Positions 36,164-49,225 of a stretch of DNA of 64,000 nt are shown here, piece after piece. How positions within the stretch are numbered: position 1 is the first letter of the stretch; each line of letters opens with the position of its first letter. The stretch comes from Alnus glutinosa (Eukaryota > Streptophyta > Magnoliopsida > Fagales > Betulaceae): the NCBI RefSeq assembly GCF_958979055.1, contig NC_084886.1, positions 9,211,654-9,275,653 of the forward strand. Direction: 5' to 3'. The notes beneath the pieces were generated by a model. That model did not search any database. It was not told where the DNA came from and worked only from the letters and a program-made list of their open reading frames with translations. Made by a program: the position numbers and the translations under genes.

Positions 36164-38074
36164 TCACAAGAAGGAATCAAGATAACCATATGTATGCCTT
36201 CTGTTATACTGTAGCAAGCTTGCATATGTCCGATCCCATATTCCTATATACAGAGATTCATCATCTGGACTCACAGATACCCCAGAGATCTCGCCAAAGA
36301 AATCAATCTCTTGCCGCTTTTTGTAATCTGACTTTGTACTATACACATGAACAAAATCTGCAGGTTCAGCCACCACCACGAACTCGCCATCCGAGGAAAA
36401 GCGAATTGATCGGACAGCACCCAAATTACCCTTCAGAATAGCAGTTGGCGATGTTAGCTTTCTTATATCCCATATTTGGCAAGTCTTGTCCTGATTCCCC
36501 GTGGCAAATGTCCGTCCATCAGGGTGCCACGCAGAAGCAAAAGAGTAATCTAGATGACCAACCACTGTGGCAACAGTCTGGAAACATCAAAGACAACAAT
36601 TACATCTTGTCAGTGAAATACTTCATTTTCTTACTCTAAGCACCTGCAATTCACTTCTTTTAATGCAGTTTCACCACTATGGCTACTCTGTGCTAGTAGA
36701 AAACTTCCAAAAACTAGAAAACATATACAGCAATCTTTCATGCACTGAACATTCTCGATTTGAAATTGATTGGCCCTCTACAAAAATATGACATTGTAGG
36801 AAAGATTACAATTGAGAACTTGATCAAATCAATGATTTTCCTGCAATTTTTTTTTTCCTTTTTTGGTTGAAAAAATTGGGAATTGGAAAACAATGTAATA
36901 TGCCATTGGACAACAAGGAGAAGATATAAGTAAAAATTTGGAACTGTAAAATTGAAATCATCCATTTCACACATCTCTGCAACAATGTTTATACTTGAGA
37001 AATGCAAAAAGAAAACGCAATCACAGTTATTACATCAGTAAGATTTCTTTACCTTTCCACTGTTTGAATCAACTAGTAATCCATCTGTGTGATCTCCAAC
37101 AACAGTAATAAGCCTACGGTCTGGACTCATTGATGTATGCTGCGTCAAAAGGAACCAGTTCATTCATAAGAAAATGATTCTAGGATCATGCTGGCTATGC
37201 ATCAGAGGAGTCATAAGAAAACAGTTGTGATAGGGTCATAGTGATATATAGATATCTTAAAAAATCAAAAGCATGGCACGGCAATGGTAGACAACATCCT
37301 ATTCACAAGCTTGGTTAGGTGTCTATTGAGTTTTCCTTTCACATTGACCTTTGTCCTCAACACGTGCAACGTTCAACATGAATTAATAAATTGGAAGCAA
37401 AAATGGAAAGAAAAATTGAGTTCCTAGTTGACAACTTGCATCATAACCTCTGATCACTTATGTTACCCTTCTAGCTTGTTACCCCATTTACAGAGGAAGC
37501 ATAATTGATCGGACATAGGAAATGAAATGATATGATTTAATTTATCGGGAAAAATGAATACAAGGAATCAACAATTTCATGCTAAATGCTTAAGAGACTT
37601 ACATTCACTGGCCAAGGGAAACGGAAGTGATTCAAAAGCTGAAATTTCTCCATGTCATATTCTCTTACACCACAATCATTATTGGATGCCATGAAATGAA
37701 TTCCACCCCTGCAAGAGTTTCTGTGTCATACTGTGTTCCATGAATAACACAAGATCAGCTCTACTGTTCTATTTTTCGAAATTATTACGATACCTCAAGC
37801 TTTCATATATTTCGATAGCATTTGTGATGGCATTATCATCATAGGTGGTTCGGGTACAGAAACTAACTCCCTGTTTATCCAAACGCTGCATAAAAGGACA
37901 AAATAAAATCTTCATAACATAAACATTAGAAAGCATAATATTTCAAAGGCATCTTATAATTCTTTACATACAAAAATGAACATGTTGTGAAATCAATTGT
38001 ATATCAGAGGAATCAAGAGAAAACATCTGAACATGATATATAGGTCCAAATCATTTGGAAAAAATATCTTTTGA

Positions 38075-38105
<31 letters not shown>

Positions 38106-41100
38106 GAGGTTAAGGACTCTGTTGGATAGTGATGGGAAAGATATTTTCTTTTGGACTCCTAGTTGAGTCACTAAATACTGTTTAATCCATTTGCTAATTG
38201 AATCCCAAAGAGCTAATAGATTTGAATTTGACATTTGATATTTGATATTTTATTAGGAATGGTATACAGAATGTAGAGAAAATTAAATATGAGAAATAGG
38301 ATAAAATTAAGTTGATTCCGGCTTTTCTGCAACCTATTGAACCACCAATACATGATGCAGCTAGCTGGGGCCCAACCCTAGATGAGAAATTTCTTGTGAA
38401 GTCTGCTACAAGGAGTCAAAAAAAAAAGATAATAGAGCTCATCCCAAAAGTGATCTTCTGGACTATATTTGGAAAGCAAATATTCTTCCTAAGATCAAAA
38501 AACTATCTTTAGATGTTCATCATCAGGCAAAGGCTTCCAACACAAACTATTGATTACATATTTGGAGCTTCTGAGTTTAGCAGAAGTAATTGGCTCAACT
38601 GGCAATTGTCATACCGTGCTTGATACAGACGAGCATTATGTGGACTGGATGGGGGTGGCAAAAAATAACTTCCAAACCCTTATGCAGTATTAGAAAAATC
38701 TGCTGGTAACTCTTATGAGTTTTCCAATCAATTTAGTAGAGCTGAGAATTTTATTGATGCAGGACATTAAGCGGAAGAAAGATACTACAGTCCTGAGGAC
38801 AACGTTCTTTAAACTTAATTTTGCTGGATTGGTTCGAGATAATGGCAGGAGACCTACTCTTGTCTATGTGATACAGACAATTCTGGAAGACCTTTATTAG
38901 GTGCAAGCAGACAACTTGGACGAACTTCGATTACAGTGGCAGATTGCAGGGCTTTATGGGATGATTTAGCTCAGCATCACAATCCAGAATTAAATATATA
39001 AAAAATTGAAGGATATACTTTCTTTTCTTTTCTTTTTTTTATCAGGGTATCTCAGAGAGCTTCGCTACCCCAGACTAAATCCCTGGCCCCAAACCCCGCA
39101 CCACTCAGTAGTTGGAACGTTAAATTGCGGGCTTTTTCACCCGGGCAGCTGGCCCCAAGAGGGAGGTAGCACCAAGAGGATTTGGACTCGAGACCTCGTA
39201 GGGTAATATTCCCTCGAAGCCGCAAGCCTAACCGCAAAATTGAAGGATATACTTACGGGGTTATAGATGGAGGAAATTCTAAAGTACTAAAGTTTAAATC
39301 CATGATATTCCCAAGTTTTTGGCTGAATTCCAGGAAATCAAAATCGATCATATTTATGCAGATAGAGCAGCAGATTCCATGCAACTGGGAACTGTCATTT
39401 TTTTTTAAAATAAATAAATAAATAATTATAAGCAATTCAAAATTCATTAAAAAGCACAAAGGCACAACCCAAATGCATAGGGAGTATACAAGAGAGAAGC
39501 CTAGCTAGTAGCGGAGAAGAGATCTAAGAAAACATTAAAATTCAAAAAGCGAAAATCTGAGGCAGCAGCACAGATTAAGAGAGTCTTAAAGAATAAAGCC
39601 TTTAATTTCATTAAGGTCCTCTCATGGTCCCGTTTCTTTCCCTCCATATACACCACATAAAAAGGCAAGGCAAATTCATCTTCCAAACTGCATCAGGCTA
39701 AAACCTACCCCCTAGCACTCTCCAACAAGCAAAGAGATCTACCACCCTTCTAAGCATAACCCAAGTCAGCCCTACATTGCTGAAGATAGTATTCCAAAGA
39801 GCACATGCGATCTCACAGTGGAGTAAAAGATGCTCCATCGATTCCCCATTCTTCTTACACATGCAACATCACTCAACCACAATGATATGTTGTTTCCTTA
39901 TATTGTCCATGGTGATCTTCCTTAAGGCAGCCGACCAAGCAAAGAAAACCACTCTCAAGGGGCTTTATTCTGCCAAATACTCTTTCAAGGGAAAGAAGTG
40001 CTATCATGGGGAACTAGAACGTTATAGTAAGATCTAACATCAAGTAAATTGTGATAATAAATATTAAACATGGCCTTCACAATAGAAAGTAAAATTGTTG
40101 GATAATTCCACTCCTAGAGTCAGACACCAGTCACTGCTATCACAATCCACCAAGACCTGACAACATCAGTTGCAATCTCATACTTCACAACTACAATGAG
40201 TTCGTTTGATAAAACTTTCTAGAGGAGGCTTTTCCAACTTTCTACATCATATGGCTCTAGAAAAAAAAAAAAAAAAAAACCCGAGAAAAATTAGGCCAAA
40301 ATTAGAAATTCAAACATTGTTGATGCAAGAGACAGGAAACCGATGAAGAAAATAACCCATGAACCTATTGCTGCAAGCAGGAAGCTTTCTTTAACATTCA
40401 AGGATATGCCTAAACCCAATCCAGCTTCAAATGCTCCTCAACTACTGTCAAAGTAGGTCTATAATTATGTTCAGAAGTCCTTGAAAGCTCCTCAGCATAT
40501 TTTTTAAGTTTTATGCCTGTAAGTCTTCCTCAGCCAGGTTGGACAGAATAGCAGAGCAAGTTCTACTACTAGTTGCTTAATTTTGAGAGGGAAATGTTCC
40601 CCTTCTTGTACTCACTTCTACTTCTTACTAGAAAAGGAAAATTAAAAGAGTAGTGTGACTTCAAAAGAATGAGGAATACGTCAACCAACATACAGATGCT
40701 TCATATGCATGCATATGAGAGAGCCAATGGAAGCCATTTATAGTCTGAAACCAAATATATGAACATTTCATCACCAGCGTAACCAAAAAAAAAAAAAAAA
40801 AAACTACCGCCATCTACATGAATAGCAGCTAACATACGACTAACCTTACAAGTAAGCTCTCCTTGGAAACCACCTGCAACCAGGAAATTCTCCTTGACTG
40901 CCAGTGTGCTAATTTGAGTCTGTGTAAAACCTTCCAATAAACTTCCTTGGTGTTTCTAAATGACAACATAACATAACTTAGCAAACAAAGTATATGCATA
41001 AAAGAATAAAAAGAAAAATTATATGCATACATGGACAATGCAATAAGATTTTTGAGATTTATCTCTTTTTCCAATGATAAGGTTCAACAGGCTAAAATTT

Positions 41101-42264
41101 ACATATAAAAACCTGTAATACCTCAGTAGGTGCTACATGTCCTGAAAAATTAAGGATCTCGGACAAATTGCCACTTAATGATGACCAGTGCATAACTGAA
41201 TAGTTGGACATTAGATAGACATCATGTTTTGAAGAAGCCCAAATCAGGTTCCTTAGCTGCATGACAATAGCAAAAAAGTTTGTCAACTAGGCCCCAAAAG
41301 TGCAACACATAGAATACGAAATTCAGATGTTATAGCAGTTAACTTGAGAGAGAGAGAGAGAGTGATGGTATTAAATTCAGGAAAAAAGGCCTCATAATTC
41401 ATTAAAAAATAATATAACAACTTGAAAGAGCTATCATGCACAGTCAAGAACTTCATATCTTCAGTGAAATATAAGGGAAGGGATATATACTACTAAGGAC
41501 ACAAAAACTCTAATTAGCACATTTGTTCAAAAAATAACTTCAAAGCAAACAAAGCGAAAGCACGATGGCACTTGGAAAGTCCTCAAACCTGAAAATGAAG
41601 GATTGTAGGCTTGACTAATCTTGTGTTGTGGAAAAATTGATAGTAGTTACCACCTTTCTCCACTGCCTTGCACTCCTAACACAACGAATACAATTATCAT
41701 ACTATTTTTCATTACAATTTCGAATACCAAACTACCTATCAAAAAAAAAAAAAAAAATCGAATACCAAACTACCTATCAAAAAAAATATTCGAATACCAA
41801 ACTCCACTCCTTGAAAAAAAAAAAGAGAGAGAAAGCACTTCAGGACAAATAGCAAACCTTGTCCATGGTTTCCCCAGATAAAGGGACATTCTCATAATTC
41901 CTGTACTCTTCGAGCCTAGTCAGTCTGTATTTATCCCTCGTTATGCTCAGTCTGTCCCATGGAATACCTTGAATATCCTTTCCCTGCCTGGCTTGGGTGG
42001 CCGAGGTATCAGTCACACTGGTAAGCTGCACGTATTCAAAGATGAAAAAAATTCAAAAATTGTCAATGCAAGGGAAATACAGACAAACGAAACACAATAA
42101 GCAATTATAGCTATTAAGAGTAGAAGGGAAACCACCATGTGATACTCATCAAGACCCAATCCTCCCTCTCTAACATAGTTCTCGTCCGCGAACTCATTTC
42201 CGAAATCTTCCATTTCCTGCTCATCCGCCATGTAATCGACTCCGTCCACCGCCTGATAGGACAT
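36164..42264 (-). CDS. WD40 repeat protein (YMR102C/C2A9.03-like)
   Basis: Nine coding exons on the minus strand: 42264-42136, 42025-41858, 41675-41589, 41256-41122, 40955-40845, 37885-37794, 37708-37603, 37139-37053 and 36577-36164; 442 aa. The 87-bp third exon ([20 protein letters not shown], then VKPTILHFQ) has no ATG and is easy to miss, but both borders and phase fit and plant homologues have it. A further intron lies in the 5' leader (donor at 43088, acceptor at 42271). The acidic N-terminus ([17 protein letters not shown]) is followed by [20 protein letters not shown] and the beta-propeller, including [40 protein letters not shown] and [20 protein letters not shown] with [12 protein letters not shown]. 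The function of this family is unknown. Intron 5 is 3 kb and full of retroelement pieces. Confidence 0.93.
38290..39395 (+). mobile_element. LINE ORF2 fragment with RNase H-like end (interrupted by a SINE)
   Basis: Plus-strand frames encode [20 protein letters not shown] and then, in shifted frames, [14 protein letters not shown] (zf-RVT type), followed at 38800-38990 by RNase H-type [17 protein letters not shown] and [17 protein letters not shown]. After the SINE the frame resumes as KIEGYT. Several frameshifts show it is decayed. It lies antisense within WD40 intron 5. Limits are approximate. Confidence 0.7.
39002..39254 (-). mobile_element. tRNA-related SINE with perfect 19-bp target duplication
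   Basis: AAAATTGAAGGATATACTT at 39002-39020 recurs at 39236-39254. The 215-bp insert (39021-39235) on the minus strand starts GCGGTTAGGCTTGCGG and has a B-box-like GGTCTCGAGTCC about 40 bp in. It has a GC-rich body and ends in a GAAAA-rich tail. The 5' end seems short for a complete A box. It interrupts the LINE RNase H fragment. Confidence 0.85.
39395..40190 (-). mobile_element. 5'-truncated L1-type LINE in WD40 intron 5
   Basis: A T-rich run at 39403-39412 precedes the common LINE 3' end (TTCATTAAAAAGCACAAAGG, ATAGGGAGTATACAAGAG). Minus-strand translation gives [19 protein letters not shown] and, further on, a decayed zf-RVT region. The element is in the sense of the host gene. The 5' limit is approximate. 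Confidence 0.75.
41718..41800. repeat. Short tandem repeat in WD40 intron 2
   Basis: CGAATACCAAACTACCTATC followed by an A run is repeated about two and a half times (starts near 41720, 41759 and 41790), then CGAATACCAAACTCC. It lies just upstream (in gene sense) of the small third exon. Confidence 0.8.
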
Positions 42265-42270
42265 GCTCTT

Positions 42271-42509
42271 TCTGCATTCATATGCACAATCCTAACATTA
42301 ACAAGTAGGGAAAAAAAAATGGAAAAGAATCAAACCAAAAATAAAAAAACCCCTAATTTGAGAACCTAACTGAAAATTAGTAACAAACACAACCAATAGA
42401 ATAAACCTATATGAAGAAAAAATACAAATAAATAGGCGCATAAACAAACAAACAAACAGATACCCAGAAGAAAAAAAAAATCGACTTCGGAACCATAATA
42501 AAAAATATT

Positions 42510-42578
<69 letters not shown>

Positions 42579-43087
42579 AGCTTCATGTTTGGACCATTAT
42601 GAATAGCAATAGAATTTCCGGAATCCAATAATTTTTAAAGGGCAGAAAAATATAGAATGTATGAATAAGTAACATCAAAATAAATAAATAAATAACAGAC
42701 CAGCTTGCGTGCATACAATCCAATTGTTAAGAGCTTCTCCAGAATCTAATTTTTAGAAAAAGAAAATTTTAAAAACCCCCAATAAATGTTTTTTTTTTTC
42801 TTAGATTTGTCGTGTTTGAAGAGGAAATTATTGTTTTGAGTAAAATGAAGGCTTAGTGGGGCATAAACAGTGCAGAAATATAATTAAAGAAAGGCACCCA
42901 CCAACGCCTCAAAAGACAAAACTCCGGAAACAAGCCACGGCGTTCGCAAATCAATTTGGATAAACAGTTTGCTTCGCAAAATTACAACAAAAAAAAAAAA
43001 AAAAAACATTTCCAAAACACCCTGCAGAAGAAACTTCCAGCAGAAAAAGAGCAAGAGAAAGTAGAATCGAACACATGAGAAACTTAC
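42271..43087 (-). other. 5'-leader exon edge and intron of the WD40 gene
   Basis: The minus-strand donor CAAACG-GTAAGTT lies at 43088/43087, and TGCAG-AAAGAGCATG gives the acceptor just before the start codon. The intron contains a long (AT)n microsatellite at about 42517-42575. Confidence 0.6.
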
Positions 43088-43199
43088 CGTTTGGGTCTGC
43101 GAGCGAGAGAGAAGGGGTCAGTGAGCACTGAGATTAGAGAATGAATCACACAACTTTTGTTGCAGAGGCCGAAAGGGATGTGAACAATATTTCTCTCCC

Positions 43200-45147
43200 C
43201 ATTGCTTATGCTGATTTGTGTACTAATTTATTTATTTATTTTTCTCTTTTTCTTTGTGCGTAATAATAATGGGATGGGGGGTTTTGATGGTGTTGTCGGC
43301 AAAACCGACATTACATGCGCATGGGGGAATGAAACCCATTTGATGGCAATACGCACGCAACGCAAACTATAACTGAACTCACTTCTTTTTTATTTTTATT
43401 TAAAATTATATATATATATATAAATTAAAAATTAAAAAAAAAAAAAAAAAACAAAATACTGGTTTCGTTCGTTAATATTGGTGTTTTCTATTTTTTATTT
43501 GAAAAAAAAAAAGAAAAAAGGGTTCTAATGTACTTTAAAAATAGTTTTGAGTATTTATGGTTCATTGTTGGATAACACTTTTTTTTAACTAACATTAATA
43601 AATAACTCAAAATTTTAATTGAAGTTGGAAAGCGCATTTAATTACATTTTATTAGACTCTTTATAAATAGCTCAAGTTCTCAATTGAAGTTAAATTCATT
43701 TTATTTATTGGATTAAACTTTTGTTTCATTTATTAAACATGAAAAACTCGTTTAACTTTGAAATGAGAATAATAAGCATCTTTCTAACTTGGTTTTGATA
43801 TAGGTATGTATGTGTATATATGTCACGCAACAATGCAACAAGTGCAACTCTCGTGTTTAGTTGTTACTATTCAATTTAGAATCCTGAACAGACTACCCAT
43901 GATAAGCCAAATGAAGGTGATCGAGGATGACATGAAGTCATTATGCTCATTATATGCCATGGGTAACACACGTGCTATAATGGTCGAGACAAAGGGTCAC
44001 GATCTCACGAGGGCAAGCTAACTCAAAAACCTCATCTTCAATTTGAACTATAACTACGAGTCGCAATACAAAACGTACTTATAAAGACTTGAGGATAGGT
44101 TGTTTAAAAATGTAGAAAAAATTGTAAGATGTAACACAAATAGTCCATTTCATGATAAGAAATTGTATACGATTTATTACAAATATAAGGTCGAAGAAGT
44201 TAATTTTTGTAAGTGTATACATAAAAGTTAGTTTATCTAATTAACTCTAATGATAAAATCTTAACAATAATTGAGTAACTAATTATCATAATAGATTTAC
44301 AAAAAAAAAAATGTAAAATGAAAATTATGATTTTTACTTCATACGTGGAATAAATAAGTTATTGAATACATTTCTTTTTTTATAAATTTATATTTTTTAG
44401 ATTAAAAAAATTTACAAAAAATGTAGCACATTGAATATAAGGTAAGTATACATTTTTTTTATTATATTTTTAATAATAGTTGTTGGGAATAATCCTGCTA
44501 CAAATTGAATTTGGGAAGTAGTCCTAATCCGACTCCAATAAGGACTCTTTGAATAATTTGATCAACAGTCCAACTCTCAGTTTAATAGGGATAGGACTCA
44601 CATACCCAATCAAACTTCAAGCACTCATAGTTTAAATGGGAGTAATAAACTTAATTTAGGTTTGCCACACCTATTTACCTATAAATATGCTAATATCCCA
44701 AGTACAAACGATAGACTGATTATTTTATGCATTGAACATATTTTTCTCTCATAAGTGATCATGGGAGTGTGAAGAACATCGAAGAACACGTCGTTCACAC
44801 CGTACCCGAAATTGTCCTAAAATAGTTATAATATTTTAAAATCATATGGTTTTCGAGCCAAGCGAAGCAATACCGGAGATAGGAGGCCATAAGCTAAGGA
44901 CTAAAGGCCTCTATTGAACATTTAGAAACTTTTAAATTACAATTTTGTCCTTATAACCCCTACTTTTACAACGCATTTATGCTTTTTTTCATATTTTTTT
45001 TTCCTCAATCGTCATGCAAAAAACCCTTACTATATACTTTATCTCATTATCATCAAAACTTTAGTTTCATCAACCTTGGTAGTTTGATATATTACATTAC
45101 CACACTTGTCATTTCATAGGGCTATTTAAAAAATGAATGTTAGTTTT

Positions 45148-45195
<48 letters not shown>

Positions 45196-47348
45196 TTTTT
45201 TTTATATATATATACTACATTACAACAAAACTATAAACAAATCACAATCACAAATCAACAAAAAAATTTTAGTTACAAAGTAGAAAACCGCCTAAAAAAA
45301 CTTCAAAGGTAAAACCGCCACGGGACAACGAAACCCGTGATATCAATCACTAAAAAAGACATGGTGTACATGTATAGTAAACTTACAACCCCTTGTAAAA
45401 TAATAAGACGATCCGTACACATTCAAGCTCCCATATATACTTGCCTTCATATCTCCCTAATAGGCTATAGCTCCTCACTGGACAGTCTTCTCTATTGGAC
45501 TCATTAGCAACCCTTCGATAGACTTCAAATGGTTGAAGAAAGTGTTGTGGGTGCAGATTGAAAACTTACAAACTCCAAGAGAGGGAAAGTTACAACGGCT
45601 TTTCACAAAATTTCTTTAAAATCATGTCAAAATACTCATTAAAAAAAAAAAAAAATCAAAAAGTTAAGAGTAAATCATCGTTGATCTTGTCTCACGAATT
45701 AGAGTAAATCTTTATTTATAGACTACCTATTAATTAATATTCATTAAAATAGCTACGACAAGTTACGTTCGAAAGCCGCCATTAGAACAATATTACTGAA
45801 TATTCAATTTTAGTTGGACTCCGGCCTCTTATATTGGCTTTCTTTCATTTGGGACTTCCTCGCGTGCATTGGCCTTCTGTAGTTGTTGTTGGTTCAGTAC
45901 TCAGCCAATTTCTGCATCAATTCTATCATAGAGAATTATTTAAATCCTAATAATTATTTTTTAAATTTCAACATCCATTATTTTAAAAATACGGTAAAAT
46001 ATATACCCGGCCACTATATAGTAATAAATATTGAATTAGTAAAAGGTAAAGGATCAATGATATGACAAAACCCTAATATATAACTTAATTTAAAAATAAT
46101 AATACAAATTTATAAAATTTTACAAAATAGAATATCTTAAAAAAAATTTAAAAAATAGAATCCCTAGCTAAACAGTTTTTTTGTTACATGCACCTTTCTA
46201 CTAGCTAGTTAATTAGTTCAAACCTGAATTATATATGTACATTGGATGCACATCTAACATTTGGAGGAAGACTTTTTTCAGTCTGATAGATTCGATCATA
46301 CATATATATAAGAGACAAGGCACAATATTATGAAATACGAAAAAAAAAATAAAAAATAAAAAACCAAGCAGTAGAAGATCATACATAAGAGACATGCATG
46401 CAGGGCACAATATTATGAAATAGAAGGCTCAACAATGGTGAAGCAAAGAAAACCTCTTAAGATGTTCTGGGGCTCAAGCTCAGTATAGGCTTCACTAATT
46501 CCAAAAGGCGGCGTCCTATTCTATTTATTGGGAAGGGGAAAGGTCACATGCAACGTGTAAATTAAAATGTTGCATTTTTACGACGGGTTTTATCGCAGCG
46601 TAAGGACGACTTGAATTCCGTAAGTATGACTGTTAGGATTTCATTACTAACTATTCTTAACAACCCAATGGCATAATCATGAACAAGTGATGCTCCTAGT
46701 AACGAAGCTTTATAGAAGTATCACCGTAAGCACATCCAATGACGGCTATGCTAACGGAGCTCCTTGGACGTTCATTAGATCCATTAGCGTAAGTACAACC
46801 GTGTGATGCATCTAGTAATGAAGCTCTTGGGAGTCCACTGGAACAACCAGCTTAAGCACGGACATGTGACACATCTAGTAACTATGCTCTTGGGTTGACT
46901 CTTAGTCTTTATTCAAAAATTCCATAAGCACATACATGTGATCATATGAATTTTATATAAAAATGAATATTTTAGCCTTTTAGAGTTTTGTTTTTTAAAG
47001 TATAAAAAATATAATTTAAGTTATACGAGTTAATCATTATTTACGAGTCACCTATTAGTTAAGCAAGTTGACTCGGAATTGACGCGTTTATTAAACGAGT
47101 TAATTCAAGTAGACCCAAAACTTGATTATACAAAATCCTAATCTGCTAATTTTGTGTCAGATTCGTGAGTCGTTTAAAAAATTGTTAGCCATACTCTAGA
47201 TAGGCCAAGAAAAGTGGCTAAATTTGAAGAAACTGTGATTCAAATTTAAATAAATAAATAAAAAATGTGGGTTCAAACAAAAGGAGAATATAAGAAGTAT
47301 GAGTGAGTAGATGTTTTCATTTTCAAGAACTTCCATTTAGTTTGGCAC

Positions 47349-47381
<33 letters not shown>

Positions 47382-47500
47382 TGCATCTTATATTTTGTGA
47401 CAAAAAGAGTATAATATACATGTAAATTCTCTTTTGAAGTCTTATTAAATGTACGTAGGTCTAACTCTAAAAAAAAATAAAAATTGTACGTAGGTCTTCT
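43200..47500. other. Gene-poor AT-rich spacer
   Basis: No gene supported. It contains A/T homopolymers, an (AT)n microsatellite at about 45150-45190, an LTR-like stretch at 44481-44820 (separate entry) and repeated motifs AAGCACATCC / AAGTACAACC / TAAGCACGGAC with ATCTAGTAA-GCTCTTGG at 46730-46900, two to three diverged copies of a unit of about 80 bp. Confidence 0.4.
44481..44820 (+). mobile_element. Possible solo or truncated LTR
   Basis: It starts TGTTGGGAATAATCC, has a CCTATAAATATGC promoter-like box at about 44690 and a following CTCTCATAAG stretch, as in plant LTRs. The right end does not clearly finish with CA, and ATAGT on both sides is only a weak duplication candidate. Could be unrelated spacer. 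Confidence 0.3.
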
Positions 47501-49225
47501 CCACTATGTATTTGTATGCGTGGCTATTAGTGGGAGTGGGAGAGTGGTTGGATCTTTGAGGATAATGGGATAAATGATTCATCATGCATGCATGCATGCC
47601 TGCCTGGAAGAAGAGGACACGAGGGAGATTTGGGAAATTCTGCAAAAAGTCAATAACATCCCTACAAGTACAAGGCACTAGTAGTCCACAATTGGCCAGC
47701 AATGCTCTGAGCAACTAATAAGATATTTATATGAAACACAAAACAGCTCTTGATAAGATGAGTTCATTGTTCCCGAGAGCCAACCCAGGCTTCTCCACGT
47801 GTACCAAACCGTGCTATTATTATTACTGCCTTTCCAACTTTAACCCTATACTTCAATGCACCAGACCGTGCTTTAAAAATTGCCCAACTTAGTTCATTTT
47901 GGTCCGCTAAGTATGTTTTTATTAGTTAATTACAAGGTCAGGATTTATTCAAATTCTGATTTACTTTTTACAGAACTTTCCACACCATGTAAGAATTATT
48001 TTGACAAGGTTTGTACTTAATTTTAGTTGGTGTAAAAACTAACTTATTACTTAAAAAATTTAAAAATTGAAAGAAATAAACGGTGGCCATGTGACTATTT
48101 TTAGGAAGATGGCTATATACGGCCGCATCTATGAGACTATGATGATAGGAAGTGATCATGCCGCCACCACTATACTATAGACATCCACACGGCCATGATG
48201 GGCAAGAAGTGGCTGTACGACCACTAGAATTTGTTATGAGTGGCTACATGACCACTTTTATCATTGTTAAAAGTGACCACGTAGCCATCACAACGGGCTA
48301 AGGGTGGCTGCACGATCACCGAAACAAACTAGAGGTGGTCACGTGGCCATCCAACCAGATCATGGTGGTCGTCCAACCACCCCTCTTTTTCATTGAAGTT
48401 GACCATGCATTTGCTTTTTTTCAAAATAATTATGTTTTAATAAAACATAATCAAATAATTTTCTCAAGTGACCCTAAAAAAAAAAAAAAAAAAAAAAAAC
48501 CACACCAAAATATACTTCACCCATCATCCAAAAGAGAGATGATATAGGGGACACTTGACCGTCCAATCTTCCTCTCTTTTCATTAAAAAAATAATTTTAA
48601 TCAAAAAGAAAAAAAAAATTGATAAAGGAGTGTACATACGAGTTCTTCTTATTCCCAGGCTCCCGCCTAAAATCAGGGAGGGAGTGGGGTCGATTTCCTC
48701 GAGATGAACTCTTTATCGATACATCTACTTACCAATTGAACAAAAATACCAGAAAGTTCCTCAATTTTATCCACTATAACAGAAGATATGGCCATACCTG
48801 ACTAGGGTAAAAGAAAGCACATACGAGTTCCATGTCATCCAGCAATCCAAGACGTGTGTTCTACTACCACTCGAGCACCAAGCCAAGAGACAAACCTAGG
48901 CTGATAATATTCACCCATCAACTTCCTTTGTCGAAGTCTGACTCTAGGGTTTTCTTTCCCGTCTTTGGTCCTTGACAATAATTATCTACTGCTTTGCCCA
49001 AAATAGAACCTTGACTTTCTTGAATTTCTGTAGTGTAGAGTCTTCTCCAACACTGGTTGCAGGCGAGAGTCGGAAGAAAGCATTATTGTCCACATACACA
49101 AACATTAACGAGGATTTTCATGGAAAACTGTCCGCGTAATCATTGAATGGCTTCTGTGAACTTCATCCTCGTACTCATTCTTGTCATATTTTTCTTCCAC
49201 TGTTACAGCAAAGCAATATGACTCC
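47501..49225. other. Spacer 3' of FAN1 with degenerate GTGGCCA repeats
   Basis: Between about 48080 and 48385 the core GTGGCCA / GTGGCTG / GTGACCAC with CATGTGAC or CACGTGGC recurs about ten times in both orientations at 25-45 bp spacing. Otherwise I see poly-A tracts (47354, 48477) and no coding signal. The FAN1 3' untranslated region should lie at the right edge. Confidence 0.5.

Noticed and set aside
38074..38105. Poly-T at 38.08 kb as another LINE tail
   Set aside because: The sequence after it lacks the LINE 3' consensus, so I treat it as a homopolymer tract.
42407..42628. ORF with alternating Ile-Tyr residues
   Set aside because: Translation of the (AT)n microsatellite.
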